Positions 27,224 through 34,363 of a stretch of DNA of 64,000 bases are shown here, in pieces; position 1 is the stretch's first letter; the number at the start of each line of letters is the position of its first letter. The notes under the pieces are model-generated. The model saw only the letters and a list, made by a program, of their open reading frames with translations. It had not been told where the DNA came from and did not search any database. This stretch comes from Candidatus Kapaibacterium sp. Lineage in GTDB: Bacteria; Bacteroidota; Ignavibacteria; Kapaibacteriales; UBA2268. Location: NCBI GenBank assembly GCA_023957315.1, contig JAMLHE010000006.1:196408-260407 (forward strand), in the 5' to 3' direction. The position numbers and the translations under genes are program-made.

Positions 27224-27760
27224 ATGAGTGACATAAAAGTTACTGACGAACTAAATCACAAGCTGAACAAAATAAAGCTATTAGTGATGGATGTTGACGG
27301 AACACTGACAGATGGTACAATGTATTATTCCAAAAGTGGGGAAGAACTCAAGAAATTTTCAACACGAGACGGAATGGGAATAACATTACTACGAAAAAAT
27401 GATATTGAGAGTGCAATCATAACAAGCGAATATTCGCAAATTTCGGAACAAAGAGCTATCAAATTACGTATTGAACATGTTGTACTTGGAAGTCGGAATA
27501 AAACCGAATCACTTTTAGAATTATCAAAAAAATTGAATCTAGAATTGAATGAAATCGCTTTCATTGGCGATGATATTAATGACGAGCATGTAATGAATAT
27601 TGTAGGAGTCTCGGCTTGTCCGGCAGATGCAACTAAATCAATTCAACAAATTGCTGATTACATTTGCTCGTCCAATGGTGGAAATGGTGCAGTCAGAGAA
27701 TTTGTAGAAGCTATTTTAAAATCACAAAATAAAACTATTTCATTAACAGAAAATTGGTAG
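27224..27760 (+). CDS. kdsC: 3-deoxy-D-manno-octulosonate 8-phosphate phosphatase (KdsC-like HAD)
   Basis: 178 residues from the ATG at 27224, matching the compact KdsC length. An ATG at 27209 is also possible; the longer frame overlaps prmA. HAD motif 1 is DVDGTLTDG (23-31), motif 2 is the Ser/Thr in AIITSE, Lys lies in SRNKTESLLE, and motif 4 is FIGDDINDEHVM. The capless, tetrameric KdsC family removes phosphate from KDO-8-P during LPS inner-core synthesis. It fits the LptD gene further right as evidence for an LPS outer membrane. It precedes ytxH by 8 bp. Confidence 0.88.
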   Translation: MSDIKVTDELNHKLNKIKLLVMDVDGTLTDGTMYYSKSGEELKKFSTRDGMGITLLRKNDIESAIITSEYSQISEQRAIKLRIEHVVLGSRNKTESLLELSKKLNLELNEIAFIGDDINDEHVMNIVGVSACPADATKSIQQIADYICSSNGGNGAVREFVEAILKSQNKTISLTENW

Positions 27761-27768
27761 GAGGATTT

Positions 27769-28194
27769 ATGTCAGGTAACAATGATTCTGGAAATTTCAC
27801 ACGCGGATTTATAATCGGCGCAGTTGTCGGTGGCTTATCGGGAGCAATCGCTGCTCTATTGTTAGCACCAAAATCAGGCGAAGAACTTAGGAAGGATATC
27901 GCTGACCAATCGGTAGATTTCTACTCGAAAACAGCTGATTATTTCAAGACTATGGAAGGTAAAATCGAAGATGGTATCAACGAAGGCAAAAACAAAGCAC
28001 AAGATATCATGGAAAGCGCTCGACACAAAGCAGAAGATATTTTGCACGATGCAGAAAGTGTACTGAAAGATGCACGTATGAAAGCGTCTAATGCGAAAGA
28101 ACATATTCAGGACAGGATTGAAAATATTCGAGATGCGGCTAAAGCCGGTACGGATGCCTTCAAAACTGAAATGAAATCAATCGATAACAAATAA
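27769..28194 (+). CDS. YtxH domain protein
   Basis: 141 residues from the ATG at 27769, which has a strong GGAGGA site; the upstream in-frame GTG-type start lacks one. Residues ~10-33 form a glycine-rich membrane helix (GFIIGAVVGGLSGAIAALLLAP) followed by KSGEELRKDI, the YtxH signature. The remaining ~100 residues are a long amphipathic helical tail rich in Ala, Lys, Asp and Glu, resembling stress-related apolipoprotein-like helices. In Bacillus ytxH neighbours ytxG (DUF948), and here too the next gene is DUF948-like. Function is poorly defined; it is a small inner-membrane protein. Confidence 0.87.
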   Translation: MSGNNDSGNFTRGFIIGAVVGGLSGAIAALLLAPKSGEELRKDIADQSVDFYSKTADYFKTMEGKIEDGINEGKNKAQDIMESARHKAEDILHDAESVLKDARMKASNAKEHIQDRIENIRDAAKAGTDAFKTEMKSIDNK

Positions 28195-28208
28195 TAAGTG
28201 GGATTATC

Positions 28209-28346
28209 ATGGATGACGCGCTTAGAATCACAGGTTTGTTAGCAATTGTTTCATTCATAATTTTGTCTTGGGTCGGAATTGTTGTTGTAGTTAAATCAGG
28301 GAAACTCTTTGGGAATATGTCACTTACCTTGGATATCAAGAGATGA
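28209..28346 (+). CDS. N-terminal membrane half of a split DUF948-like protein
   Basis: 45 residues from an ATG 14 bp after ytxH. It is one membrane helix (residues ~7-29, LLAIVSFIILSWVGIVVVV) followed by KSGKLFGNMSLTLDIKR and a TGA stop. DUF948 (YtxG-like) proteins start with just such a helix and then continue into a coiled coil. The coiled coil is present immediately downstream in another frame, overlapping as ATGA. The two ORFs therefore look like one gene disrupted by a small frameshift, although translational coupling of two short proteins is possible. Confidence 0.55.
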   Translation: MDDALRITGLLAIVSFIILSWVGIVVVVKSGKLFGNMSLTLDIKR

Positions 28347-28684
28347 TGTTGGTGATATGCGCTAAAGCAATCGTTTTATTTGATGATTTACATAGCATGA
28401 AATTTAGATTAGAACGTACTTTAGACGATTTTACCGAACTTAAAGAGCATATAACAGTTTCGCTTGGAAGTATAAATGATATGAGCGAACAGATAACAAA
28501 ATCTGTCGATAACATCGAGAGACGTACTGATAAATTTATCAGTATTCTCGAACCAATTGAAAAAGTTGTTGGACAATTTGTTAATTCTATTTCGCCGACA
28601 TTAAATTACACAGGTGGCGTGATAAACGCTTTTTCAAAAGCTATTTCTGCATTTTCAGGCAAGTTATTAAAGGGCAAAGGTTAA
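28343..28684 (+). CDS. C-terminal coiled-coil half of a split DUF948-like protein
   Basis: 113 residues by its first ATG, which overlaps the stop of the preceding 45-residue ORF (ATGA). The first ~15 residues (MMLVICAKAIVLF) look like read-in sequence. From about residue 20 the protein is a regular coiled coil (RLERTLDDFTELKEHI, SINDMSEQITKSVDNIERRTDKF) and then a hydrophobic C-terminal segment (ISPTLNYTGGVINAFSKAISAF). This is the usual arrangement of DUF948/YtxG proteins minus the membrane helix, which lies in the other frame upstream. Treat the pair as one gene, probably frameshifted. Confidence 0.6.
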   Translation: MMLVICAKAIVLFDDLHSMKFRLERTLDDFTELKEHITVSLGSINDMSEQITKSVDNIERRTDKFISILEPIEKVVGQFVNSISPTLNYTGGVINAFSKAISAFSGKLLKGKG

Positions 28685-28705
28685 ACTTTCCTGCAAAAAA
28701 AAAAT

Positions 28706-28741
28706 GGGCTGACTCGTAAGTTACGATTCAGCCCTTTTTTT
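28706..28741. terminator. Bidirectional terminator between convergent genes
   Basis: GGGCTGA-C-TCGTAA (28706-28719) pairs with TTACGA-T-TCAGCCC (28721-28734), a 13-bp stem with one mismatch and a minimal loop. T runs follow on the plus strand (28735-28741), and A runs precede it (28695-28704), so it works on both strands between the DUF948-like and DUF6580 genes. Confidence 0.88.
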
Positions 28742-28755
28742 ATAGCTTTTGCTTT

Positions 28756-29337
28756 TTACTTTTTTGCTAATTCTGCTTTTGTTGAGAAGACATACTTTTC
28801 AGCAGCTATCCAAACTCCAAACATGATGCCCGAATAGAGTAGGGTCGAAGCTAAAGTATATCTGAAAAATGGAAGTGCTTCAGCAAAACAATACAAAAAT
28901 CCGGCTAAGGACTTCTCGTAAGGAGTGTTTGTAATATCCAAACCGAAAAGCCAAGAACCCATATTTGTCAGCAAAAAGAAAATCAGAGCACTTGCCAAGG
29001 ATGTAAGTGTTACATTTTTGAAGTTAATAGTCTTTATTCCAACCATTCCCATGAAAGCAATTACTACAATTGCAAAGTAAACTATCAATGTGCTGTAATG
29101 AAATCCTGCATAATAACCCAACAAACTTTCGCTAAAGAAATGTAAAAGTACATCGCTCAAAAACATTACCGAAATAGGGATTAAGATAGCAAATTTTCTG
29201 TTAGAAGCAAAAATTGCTCCGGCAAATAATGCTAGCGCTGTTACCGGCTGAAAATTTGGGAAAACGGGAAAAAGTCTCGATAAAGCCATTACTAATATTA
29301 GCCCGATTGCAAAAAGCATTTTATTTTGCGTTGTCAT
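28756..29337 (-). CDS. DUF6580 family integral membrane protein
   Basis: 193 residues from the ATG at 29337. Five to six hydrophobic helices cover nearly the whole protein. The N-terminal stretch FPNFQPVTALALFAGAIFASNRKFAILIPI followed by SDVLLHFF matches the DUF6580 pattern (N-F-x-P-V-x-A-L-A-L-F-x-G). These proteins are annotated as putative transporters resembling ECF S-components, but the substrate is unknown. It is monocistronic here: a terminator lies downstream and ~140 bp of AT-rich DNA separates it from the small ORF at 29478. Confidence 0.8.
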   Translation of the reverse strand: MTTQNKMLFAIGLILVMALSRLFPVFPNFQPVTALALFAGAIFASNRKFAILIPISVMFLSDVLLHFFSESLLGYYAGFHYSTLIVYFAIVVIAFMGMVGIKTINFKNVTLTSLASALIFFLLTNMGSWLFGLDITNTPYEKSLAGFLYCFAEALPFFRYTLASTLLYSGIMFGVWIAAEKYVFSTKAELAKK

Positions 29338-29477
29338 AATTTTATACTCAATTTTAGTTAACAATACTATCAGATACAAAAATATTCAAAATAAGTCATA
29401 AACACAAATATTAAACTGAATAGGGTAGAAACTTTAAAAACTTTAGTTTACATAATGTTGATTATATTGCATAAATA

Positions 29478-29654
29478 TTAATCTTGATTTTTCAAAATCG
29501 TCTTAAAAACCTTCAGAAAGTTCCTGTCATTAGTTTCAATTTTATTTTGAATCCTTCTCAACATATCTTTATTCATCATGTTTTTCAGAATATTATCTTC
29601 CGGATTTGATTTCACAAGTTTGTTGTCCGGATTCTCTTTGTTTGATTTACTCAT
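29478..29654 (-). CDS. Tiny charged ORF directly behind pyrC
   Basis: 58 residues, ATG at 29652-29654, TAA at 29478-29480. It begins 5 bp after pyrC stops, on the same strand. The composition is strongly Lys/Asn/Asp-rich, with two predicted helices (NPEDNILKNMMNKDMLRRIQ and DRNFLKVFKTILKN) and no hydrophobic segment. No Shine-Dalgarno site is evident and no family is recognised. Tight spacing behind pyrC and regular helical periodicity favour a real small protein, but chance cannot be excluded. Confidence 0.45.
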   Translation of the reverse strand: MSKSNKENPDNKLVKSNPEDNILKNMMNKDMLRRIQNKIETNDRNFLKVFKTILKNQD

Positions 29655-29659
29655 GGCAA

Positions 29660-30943
29660 TTAAAGGTTACATTCAATACATTGGTTGTTGTTTATCGAAA
29701 AGATTGGTTTGCCTTTCAAAACTAATTTATCAAATGGTGTATTTGGAGACTTCGATTTAAATAGTTTTTTATTTACAGTCCATTCTATTTCGGGATCGAA
29801 AATCGTAAGATTTGCTCTTTCACCTACATTGAATTCAATAGATTCCAAATTCAAAATCTTTCGTGGATTAACAGACATTTTTTCGATAATTTGATTCAAA
29901 GTTAGATGTCCTGCATGATAAAGATACGTCAGCGAGAGCCCCAATGAAGTCTCTAAGCCAATAATACCGTTTGGAGAATTTTCCAATTCTACATGCTTTT
30001 CATGCAAACTATGCGGCGCATGGTCAGTAGCAATACAATCAATCGTTCCATCTTTCAATCCTTCGATAATAGCTTCCACATCTGATTTGGTTCTCAATGG
30101 CGGATTCATTTTATAATTTGAATCATAAGTGGTCAGATACTCATCTGTAAGGACAAAATGGTGTGGAGCGGCTTCAGATGTTACTCTTTGTCCGTCAGCT
30201 TTAGCTTTTCTGATTAATTGCACAGTTCCGGCAGTACTGATATGCTGAGGATGATAACGGCGGTTGCCTGTATAACTTGCAATCATTAAATCCCGAGCCA
30301 CTATCATTTCTTCAGCTATACTCGGGTATCCTTTCAATCCAAGTCTGTAAGCCAAAGCACCATCATTCATTGCAAAATTCTTTGTCAAAGAGTGCTCTTC
30401 GCAATGCTGAGACAAGAGATAATCAAAAGGTGCAGCATATTCAAAAGCAAGTTTCATCACATCAGCACGGCTTACGGCGGAACCATCATCGGTAAAAAGT
30501 ACGACACCAGAATCGCTTAATTCAATCATCGGTGTAATATGGTCGCCTTTGCGTTCTTTCGTGATTGCTGCCGATATATAAACATCCGTAAGTAAGCCTT
30601 TGGACTTGCTTTTGATATACTCTACAACAGTAACGTCGTCAATTGTCGGTTCAGTATTGGGCATACAAACTACGCCAGTAAAACCACCATTAGCTGCCGA
30701 ATCTGTTCCTGTTTGGATTGTTTCTTTATGCTCTTGTCCGGGTTGTCTGAAATGCACGTGCATATCAAATAATCCCGGTGAGGCTACAAAATCTTTCGAA
30801 TCAACAATTTGTGTTTGTGAATCTGCATTTATCGCAGAACTTGTCATTTCCGCTATGAATCCATCTTTTACTAAGATATTAAGCCGAGTATCAAGTTTTT
30901 GACTCGGTGATATTACTCTGATGTCATTGAATAATATATTCAT
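29660..30943 (-). CDS. pyrC: Dihydroorotase (class I)
   Basis: 427 residues from the ATG at 30943, the usual size of class I dihydroorotases. The enzyme interconverts carbamoyl-aspartate and dihydroorotate in pyrimidine synthesis. Zinc ligands are His62 and His64 in DMHVHFRQPG, and the catalytic Asp lies in DHAPH (307-311). Other hallmarks are SQHCEEH, ISTAGTVQLI, TSEAAPHHFVLTDE and KMNPPLR, all matching the active family rather than the inactive PyrC' paralog. No other pyr genes lie nearby. Confidence 0.95.
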   Translation of the reverse strand: MNILFNDIRVISPSQKLDTRLNILVKDGFIAEMTSSAINADSQTQIVDSKDFVASPGLFDMHVHFRQPGQEHKETIQTGTDSAANGGFTGVVCMPNTEPTIDDVTVVEYIKSKSKGLLTDVYISAAITKERKGDHITPMIELSDSGVVLFTDDGSAVSRADVMKLAFEYAAPFDYLLSQHCEEHSLTKNFAMNDGALAYRLGLKGYPSIAEEMIVARDLMIASYTGNRRYHPQHISTAGTVQLIRKAKADGQRVTSEAAPHHFVLTDEYLTTYDSNYKMNPPLRTKSDVEAIIEGLKDGTIDCIATDHAPHSLHEKHVELENSPNGIIGLETSLGLSLTYLYHAGHLTLNQIIEKMSVNPRKILNLESIEFNVGERANLTIFDPEIEWTVNKKLFKSKSPNTPFDKLVLKGKPIFSINNNQCIECNL

Positions 30944-30994
30944 CAATTTTCCGGTTCTTGTACATAATAAGTTTACAAATTTAACATAATTATA

Positions 30995-31522
30995 TCAAAA
31001 TGGCTCTGATTCGCTTTGTTTAGTGCAAATCTTATCATAAAAACGAGTTGCTTCCATGTTGCCCATTTCTGAAGCAGTTCTCCAATCTTTGCAAGCAGAT
31101 TCTAAATCGTTCATTTCGTAGTATGCCCTGCCCCGCTCAAATATTGCATCTGTGTCATCATTGTAAATTGATAACAGTATCGTGTAATCTTTGACTACAT
31201 CTTTGAAATTCCCGATTTTGGAATTCAATTGTGCCCTACTGTGAAAAGCCCTGACATAATTAGGTTTAATTTCAATTGTTTTCGTATAACATTCAATTGC
31301 CTTGTCATAGTCTTCAAGACCTTCACATGCAACACCGCTATAATAATGTGCTTCTGCGTAACTTGAATCTTTCGATATGATGTCCGCAAGCTTGGCAAGG
31401 GCGCTCTCGTATGATTTTGAATTGATTAATCCGACAGCGATTTTAATTTTTTCTTCTTTCGTTTCCGAACAGGAGAACAAAACTGAAGCTAAAAGCAAAA
31501 TAGGTAAAATTTTATAAAACAT
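30995..31522 (-). CDS. TPR-repeat lipoprotein
   Basis: 175 residues. A signal peptide ends in the lipobox LFSC (Cys near residue 18). The mature protein contains about four tetratricopeptide repeats: YAEAHYYSGVACEGLEDYDKAIECYTKTIE, the next unit YVRAFHSRAQLNS, then DAIFERGRAYYEMNDLESACKDW. TPRs form a superhelix for protein binding. It is probably periplasmic or outer-membrane attached. It lies between rnhB (46 bp upstream) and pyrC (51 bp downstream), all on the minus strand. The binding partner is unknown. Confidence 0.88.
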   Translation of the reverse strand: MFYKILPILLLASVLFSCSETKEEKIKIAVGLINSKSYESALAKLADIISKDSSYAEAHYYSGVACEGLEDYDKAIECYTKTIEIKPNYVRAFHSRAQLNSKIGNFKDVVKDYTILLSIYNDDTDAIFERGRAYYEMNDLESACKDWRTASEMGNMEATRFYDKICTKQSESEPF

Positions 31523-31568
31523 TTTCTCCTCGTCATAAAAATATTTGTAAAATTACGTAATTTCGGAG

Positions 31569-32147
31569 TCAAAATAAAGAGATTTGTTTGGTGAAGAATT
31601 TTTTTAGAAATGTCATTCGATGCAAAGGACAAATTCCATACTTGGCTATAGCGTCAAAATGCTCTCGAGTAGCGTAGCCTTTGTGTTTTGCAAAGTTATA
31701 CTGAGGATATAATTCGTGAGCAACATCAGTCATCCAATTGTCCCGATGAACTTTTGCCATAATTGACGCCGCTGAGATTTGCGAAATGAAAGTATCCCCT
31801 TTCACGACAGCTTCAGCCTTGTAGGGCAAAGTTTTTGGAATGCTGTTTCCATCAATATAAATATAATCTGGTTTGATTTTAAGCATTTCAACAGCCATGA
31901 CCATAGCTTTATGGGTTGCTTTAAGTATGTTTATTTCATCAACAACAATATTATCCAACTCGGCAATTGAAAAATCAATAGCGATATCTTGAATTTCTTT
32001 AGTAAGTTGAAGTCGACGAGAATGTGAAATTTTTTTAGAATCTGTAATTTGGGAATTATCATAATCATCCGGCAATATTACGCACGCAACAACAACAGGT
32101 CCTGCTAAAGGACCTCTCCCTACTTCATCAATCCCGGCTATAATCAT
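31569..32147 (-). CDS. rnhB: Ribonuclease HII
   Basis: 192 residues if the ATG at 32147 is used; a GTG at 32183 is possible but would start at the edge of a palindromic repeat. RNase HII cleaves RNA in DNA-RNA hybrids and initiates removal of misincorporated ribonucleotides. The signature GIDEVGRGPLAGPVV carries the catalytic Asp and Glu and the GRG motif that senses the ribonucleotide junction. Further catalytic acidic residues lie in YIYIDGN and near ISAASIMAKVHRD. The C-terminus HKGYATREHFDAI matches the family. Confidence 0.94.
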   Translation of the reverse strand: MIIAGIDEVGRGPLAGPVVVACVILPDDYDNSQITDSKKISHSRRLQLTKEIQDIAIDFSIAELDNIVVDEINILKATHKAMVMAVEMLKIKPDYIYIDGNSIPKTLPYKAEAVVKGDTFISQISAASIMAKVHRDNWMTDVAHELYPQYNFAKHKGYATREHFDAIAKYGICPLHRMTFLKKFFTKQISLF

Positions 32148-32182
32148 GACATTTTTAAACTCATAATTTTGTATTCTAATCA

Positions 32183-32440
32183 CAAAGACTTCTGAAGTCT
32201 AATTTTCCAAATTATTTGTTAACCCAAAGACTTCTGAAGTCTAATTAGTATCAAACATCTATCAACATGGATTAACTAAACATGCTAATATTATTTATTT
32301 CCAATGAGTTTGCAAAGACTTCGGAAGTCTGATTGTCCATATTATTTGTTAACCCAGACTTCCGAAGTCTAATTACTATCAAACATTTAACAATATGGAT
32401 TAACTAAACATGCTAATATTATTTATTTTCAATGAGTTTG
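32183..32440. repeat. Tandem duplication (130 bp + 128 bp) carrying four palindromes
   Basis: Unit 1 (32183-32312) and unit 2 (32313-32440) align end to end with about 90% identity: roughly a dozen substitutions and one 2-bp gap. Each unit holds two AGACTTC-N-GAAGTCT palindromes: 32186-32200 (centre T), 32228-32242 (T), 32316-32330 (G) and 32356-32370 (C). Unit 2 includes the last seven codons and stop of folE (minus strand, KLIENK); unit 1 keeps a decayed copy reading KLIGNK and stop. The duplication thus fills the gap between rnhB and folE; no other gene is seen there. Confidence 0.88.
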
Positions 32441-33057
32441 AGGAATTCATTTCTTAAATTCAAATCATCAAGCAAATAGCCTCTAAGCACTGAAGTCGTC
32501 ATAAAAGAGTTTTCTTCAGAAGAGCTGACGCCACGTGCTATCATGCAGTAATGCTTGGCATTTATCACAACCCCGAGTGCCTTGGGTTTGAGCAAATCTT
32601 CTAAATAATCAGCAATTTGTTCTCCCATTTCTTCCTGAATTTGACCACGCCTGGAGAACCAATTTACAATTCTGGTAAGTTTCGACAGCCCTATTATAAA
32701 TTTTCCGGGAATATATCCAATTGCACAATTGCCTGAAATTGTTTGCCAATGATGCGAACAAACCGACATCACTTCTATCCCCTTACTAATAATCAAATTA
32801 TTGACATGGTTTCGGTTAGGGAATACAGTCAATTGCGGCGCTTCAGTGTATCTGCCTTCAAACAACTCGTTGACATACATTTTGGCGAGTCTTTTGGGAG
32901 TATTTGTAGAATTTGGGTCATCCGATGAAATTTTCAAGATTTCAAAAACTTCCGCGAATTTTTTTTCAAGCTGACTTATCATTTGCTTGAGTTCAGCTTC
33001 AGTCTGAGGTTTATTACCATTAGAGTCAAAGGCATCTGTAGTTTGATTTATTTCCAT
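32419..33057 (-). CDS. folE: GTP cyclohydrolase I
   Basis: 212 residues. FolE converts GTP to dihydroneopterin triphosphate, the first step to folate, biopterin and (through QueD) 7-deazaguanines. Zinc ligands are Cys100 and His103 in VCSHHW and Cys171 in HYCMIARG. The signature IGLSKLTRIVNWF and the GYIPGKF strand are intact. The last seven codons lie inside unit 2 of a tandem duplication, and a decayed copy of them sits downstream. The PTPS gene ends 6 bp upstream, so the two enzymes are probably made together and act in sequence. Confidence 0.95.
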   Translation of the reverse strand: MEINQTTDAFDSNGNKPQTEAELKQMISQLEKKFAEVFEILKISSDDPNSTNTPKRLAKMYVNELFEGRYTEAPQLTVFPNRNHVNNLIISKGIEVMSVCSHHWQTISGNCAIGYIPGKFIIGLSKLTRIVNWFSRRGQIQEEMGEQIADYLEDLLKPKALGVVINAKHYCMIARGVSSSEENSFMTTSVLRGYLLDDLNLRNEFLKLIENK

Positions 33058-33063
33058 TTTGTT

Positions 33064-33501
33064 TTATTTTAAGTCGTAAATAGGTATTTCAATCGGGTCT
33101 CCGAAGTATTCAACCCAGCTGCTGTCAGATTCAAACAATCGAATTTTAAAAAGCCTTCCTGAAGTGATTTTTGGCGAAAGTATATTCCAAAAAACCACAG
33201 CAATATTTTCAGCGCTTGGTATTACTCCCTTCAAAAAAGGTACATCATGATTGAGGTGCTTGTGGTCAACGTATTCGAAGATTTCATCTTTAAGAATTTG
33301 TTTCAATTTCTTAAGGTCAATTACGTAGCCTGTGCTTGGGTCAGGGGTTCCGGCTACAGTTACTTCTAATGTATAATTGTGACCATGTCCCATGATGTTA
33401 TTGCACTTATCAAATATTTCTTCATTTTTCGCATCTGTAAATGTCGGATTGAATAATCTGTGCGCAGCAGAAAATTTAATCTTTTTTGTAACATAGAGCA
33501 T
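33064..33501 (-). CDS. 6-pyruvoyl-tetrahydropterin / 6-carboxytetrahydropterin synthase family
   Basis: 145 residues from the ATG at 33501, which has AAGG upstream; an ATG at 33558 is also possible. Zinc ligands are His14 in SAAHRL and His39 and His41 in GHGHNY. The catalytic Cys33 sits in KCNNIMGHGHNY, five residues before HGH. Bacterial QueD usually has CxxxHGH; the CNN-x-x-GHGHNY form resembles eukaryotic PTPS. The acid/His pair near YVDHKHLNH and the Glu in PSAENIA complete the active site. With folE directly downstream it should use dihydroneopterin triphosphate; product (biopterin or queuosine route) is undecided. Confidence 0.9.
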   Translation of the reverse strand: MLYVTKKIKFSAAHRLFNPTFTDAKNEEIFDKCNNIMGHGHNYTLEVTVAGTPDPSTGYVIDLKKLKQILKDEIFEYVDHKHLNHDVPFLKGVIPSAENIAVVFWNILSPKITSGRLFKIRLFESDSSWVEYFGDPIEIPIYDLK

Positions 33502-33613
33502 TTGAAGCCTTATATATTGATTGAAATCGTCATAACTAATACGTGTTAAAGACGTCATAAATTATCATATATTTAGTATTTTTGATGTTTATCCAAATGG
33601 GGAAATGCAATTA

Positions 33614-34363
33614 ATGAAAAAGATAATATACATAATGCTTTTAATGCTTATCTTTTCATGTTCAAGCGTGAAAGACAAAAGCTCAGGAACCGCTTTAGAG
33701 CTTGATAAATTAGCAAAATCAGATTTGAACGTCATGATTGTAACCGGAAAAATGGATGCAGCATTAGAATCTACAAGTTACAATTTTGCTTTCAAAATGG
33801 TGATTGGTCATAATGATTCGCTTGAAATGGAAGTCATTGGACCATTTGGTGTGTCTTTGGGCAAATTATTTGCCGATGAGAATAATTTCACATTCCTCAA
33901 CTCATTTGAAAATCGGATTTATAAAGGTAAATCATCACCTGAAAATTTCAAACGAGCATTTCGGATTATGATTTCAATCAAAGAACTCATTGCATTATTG
34001 AGAAATTCTCTGCCCTATCCCCAATCTGAATACGCGATTTCAGAATCAACCGAAGCGGGTAATTTATATAAATACATAGCTCCATCAGGCGAATTCGCTG
34101 ATTTTCTTTTTGTGAACAATAGCGGAATTTCAAAATTCCAACGGAAAGAAACCGGAAATATACTTTCAATGAATGCCGATATGTCCAATTTTGAACTAAT
34201 CGATAATTACAGTTTAGCGAAAACGATAGATTGGTCATTTCCTGCGGCAAAAGCAAATTTGAACTTAAAGATTGATAAATTTACGATAAATCCCGGAGTC
34301 AAACCGAAAATGTTCACATACAGTAGTAGCATGACTGTAATCGATTTGGACACCATTGAATGA
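33614..34363 (+). CDS. Outer-membrane lipoprotein, LolB/DUF4292-like
   Basis: 249 residues from the ATG at 33614, with GGGG upstream; an ATG at 33605 would leave no room for a ribosome site. The signal peptide ends in the lipobox IFSC (Cys18). The remainder is beta-rich: MVIGHNDSLEMEVIGPFGVSLGKL, FTFLNSFENRIYKG, then RKETGN and later strands. This pattern of a half-barrel starting with a small-molecule or lipid-binding sheet is that of LolB/LppX-like and DUF4292 proteins. It overlaps lptD by 4 bp (ATGA), so a role in lipoprotein or LPS delivery to the outer membrane is a reasonable inference. Confidence 0.8.
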   Translation: MKKIIYIMLLMLIFSCSSVKDKSSGTALELDKLAKSDLNVMIVTGKMDAALESTSYNFAFKMVIGHNDSLEMEVIGPFGVSLGKLFADENNFTFLNSFENRIYKGKSSPENFKRAFRIMISIKELIALLRNSLPYPQSEYAISESTEAGNLYKYIAPSGEFADFLFVNNSGISKFQRKETGNILSMNADMSNFELIDNYSLAKTIDWSFPAAKANLNLKIDKFTINPGVKPKMFTYSSSMTVIDLDTIE

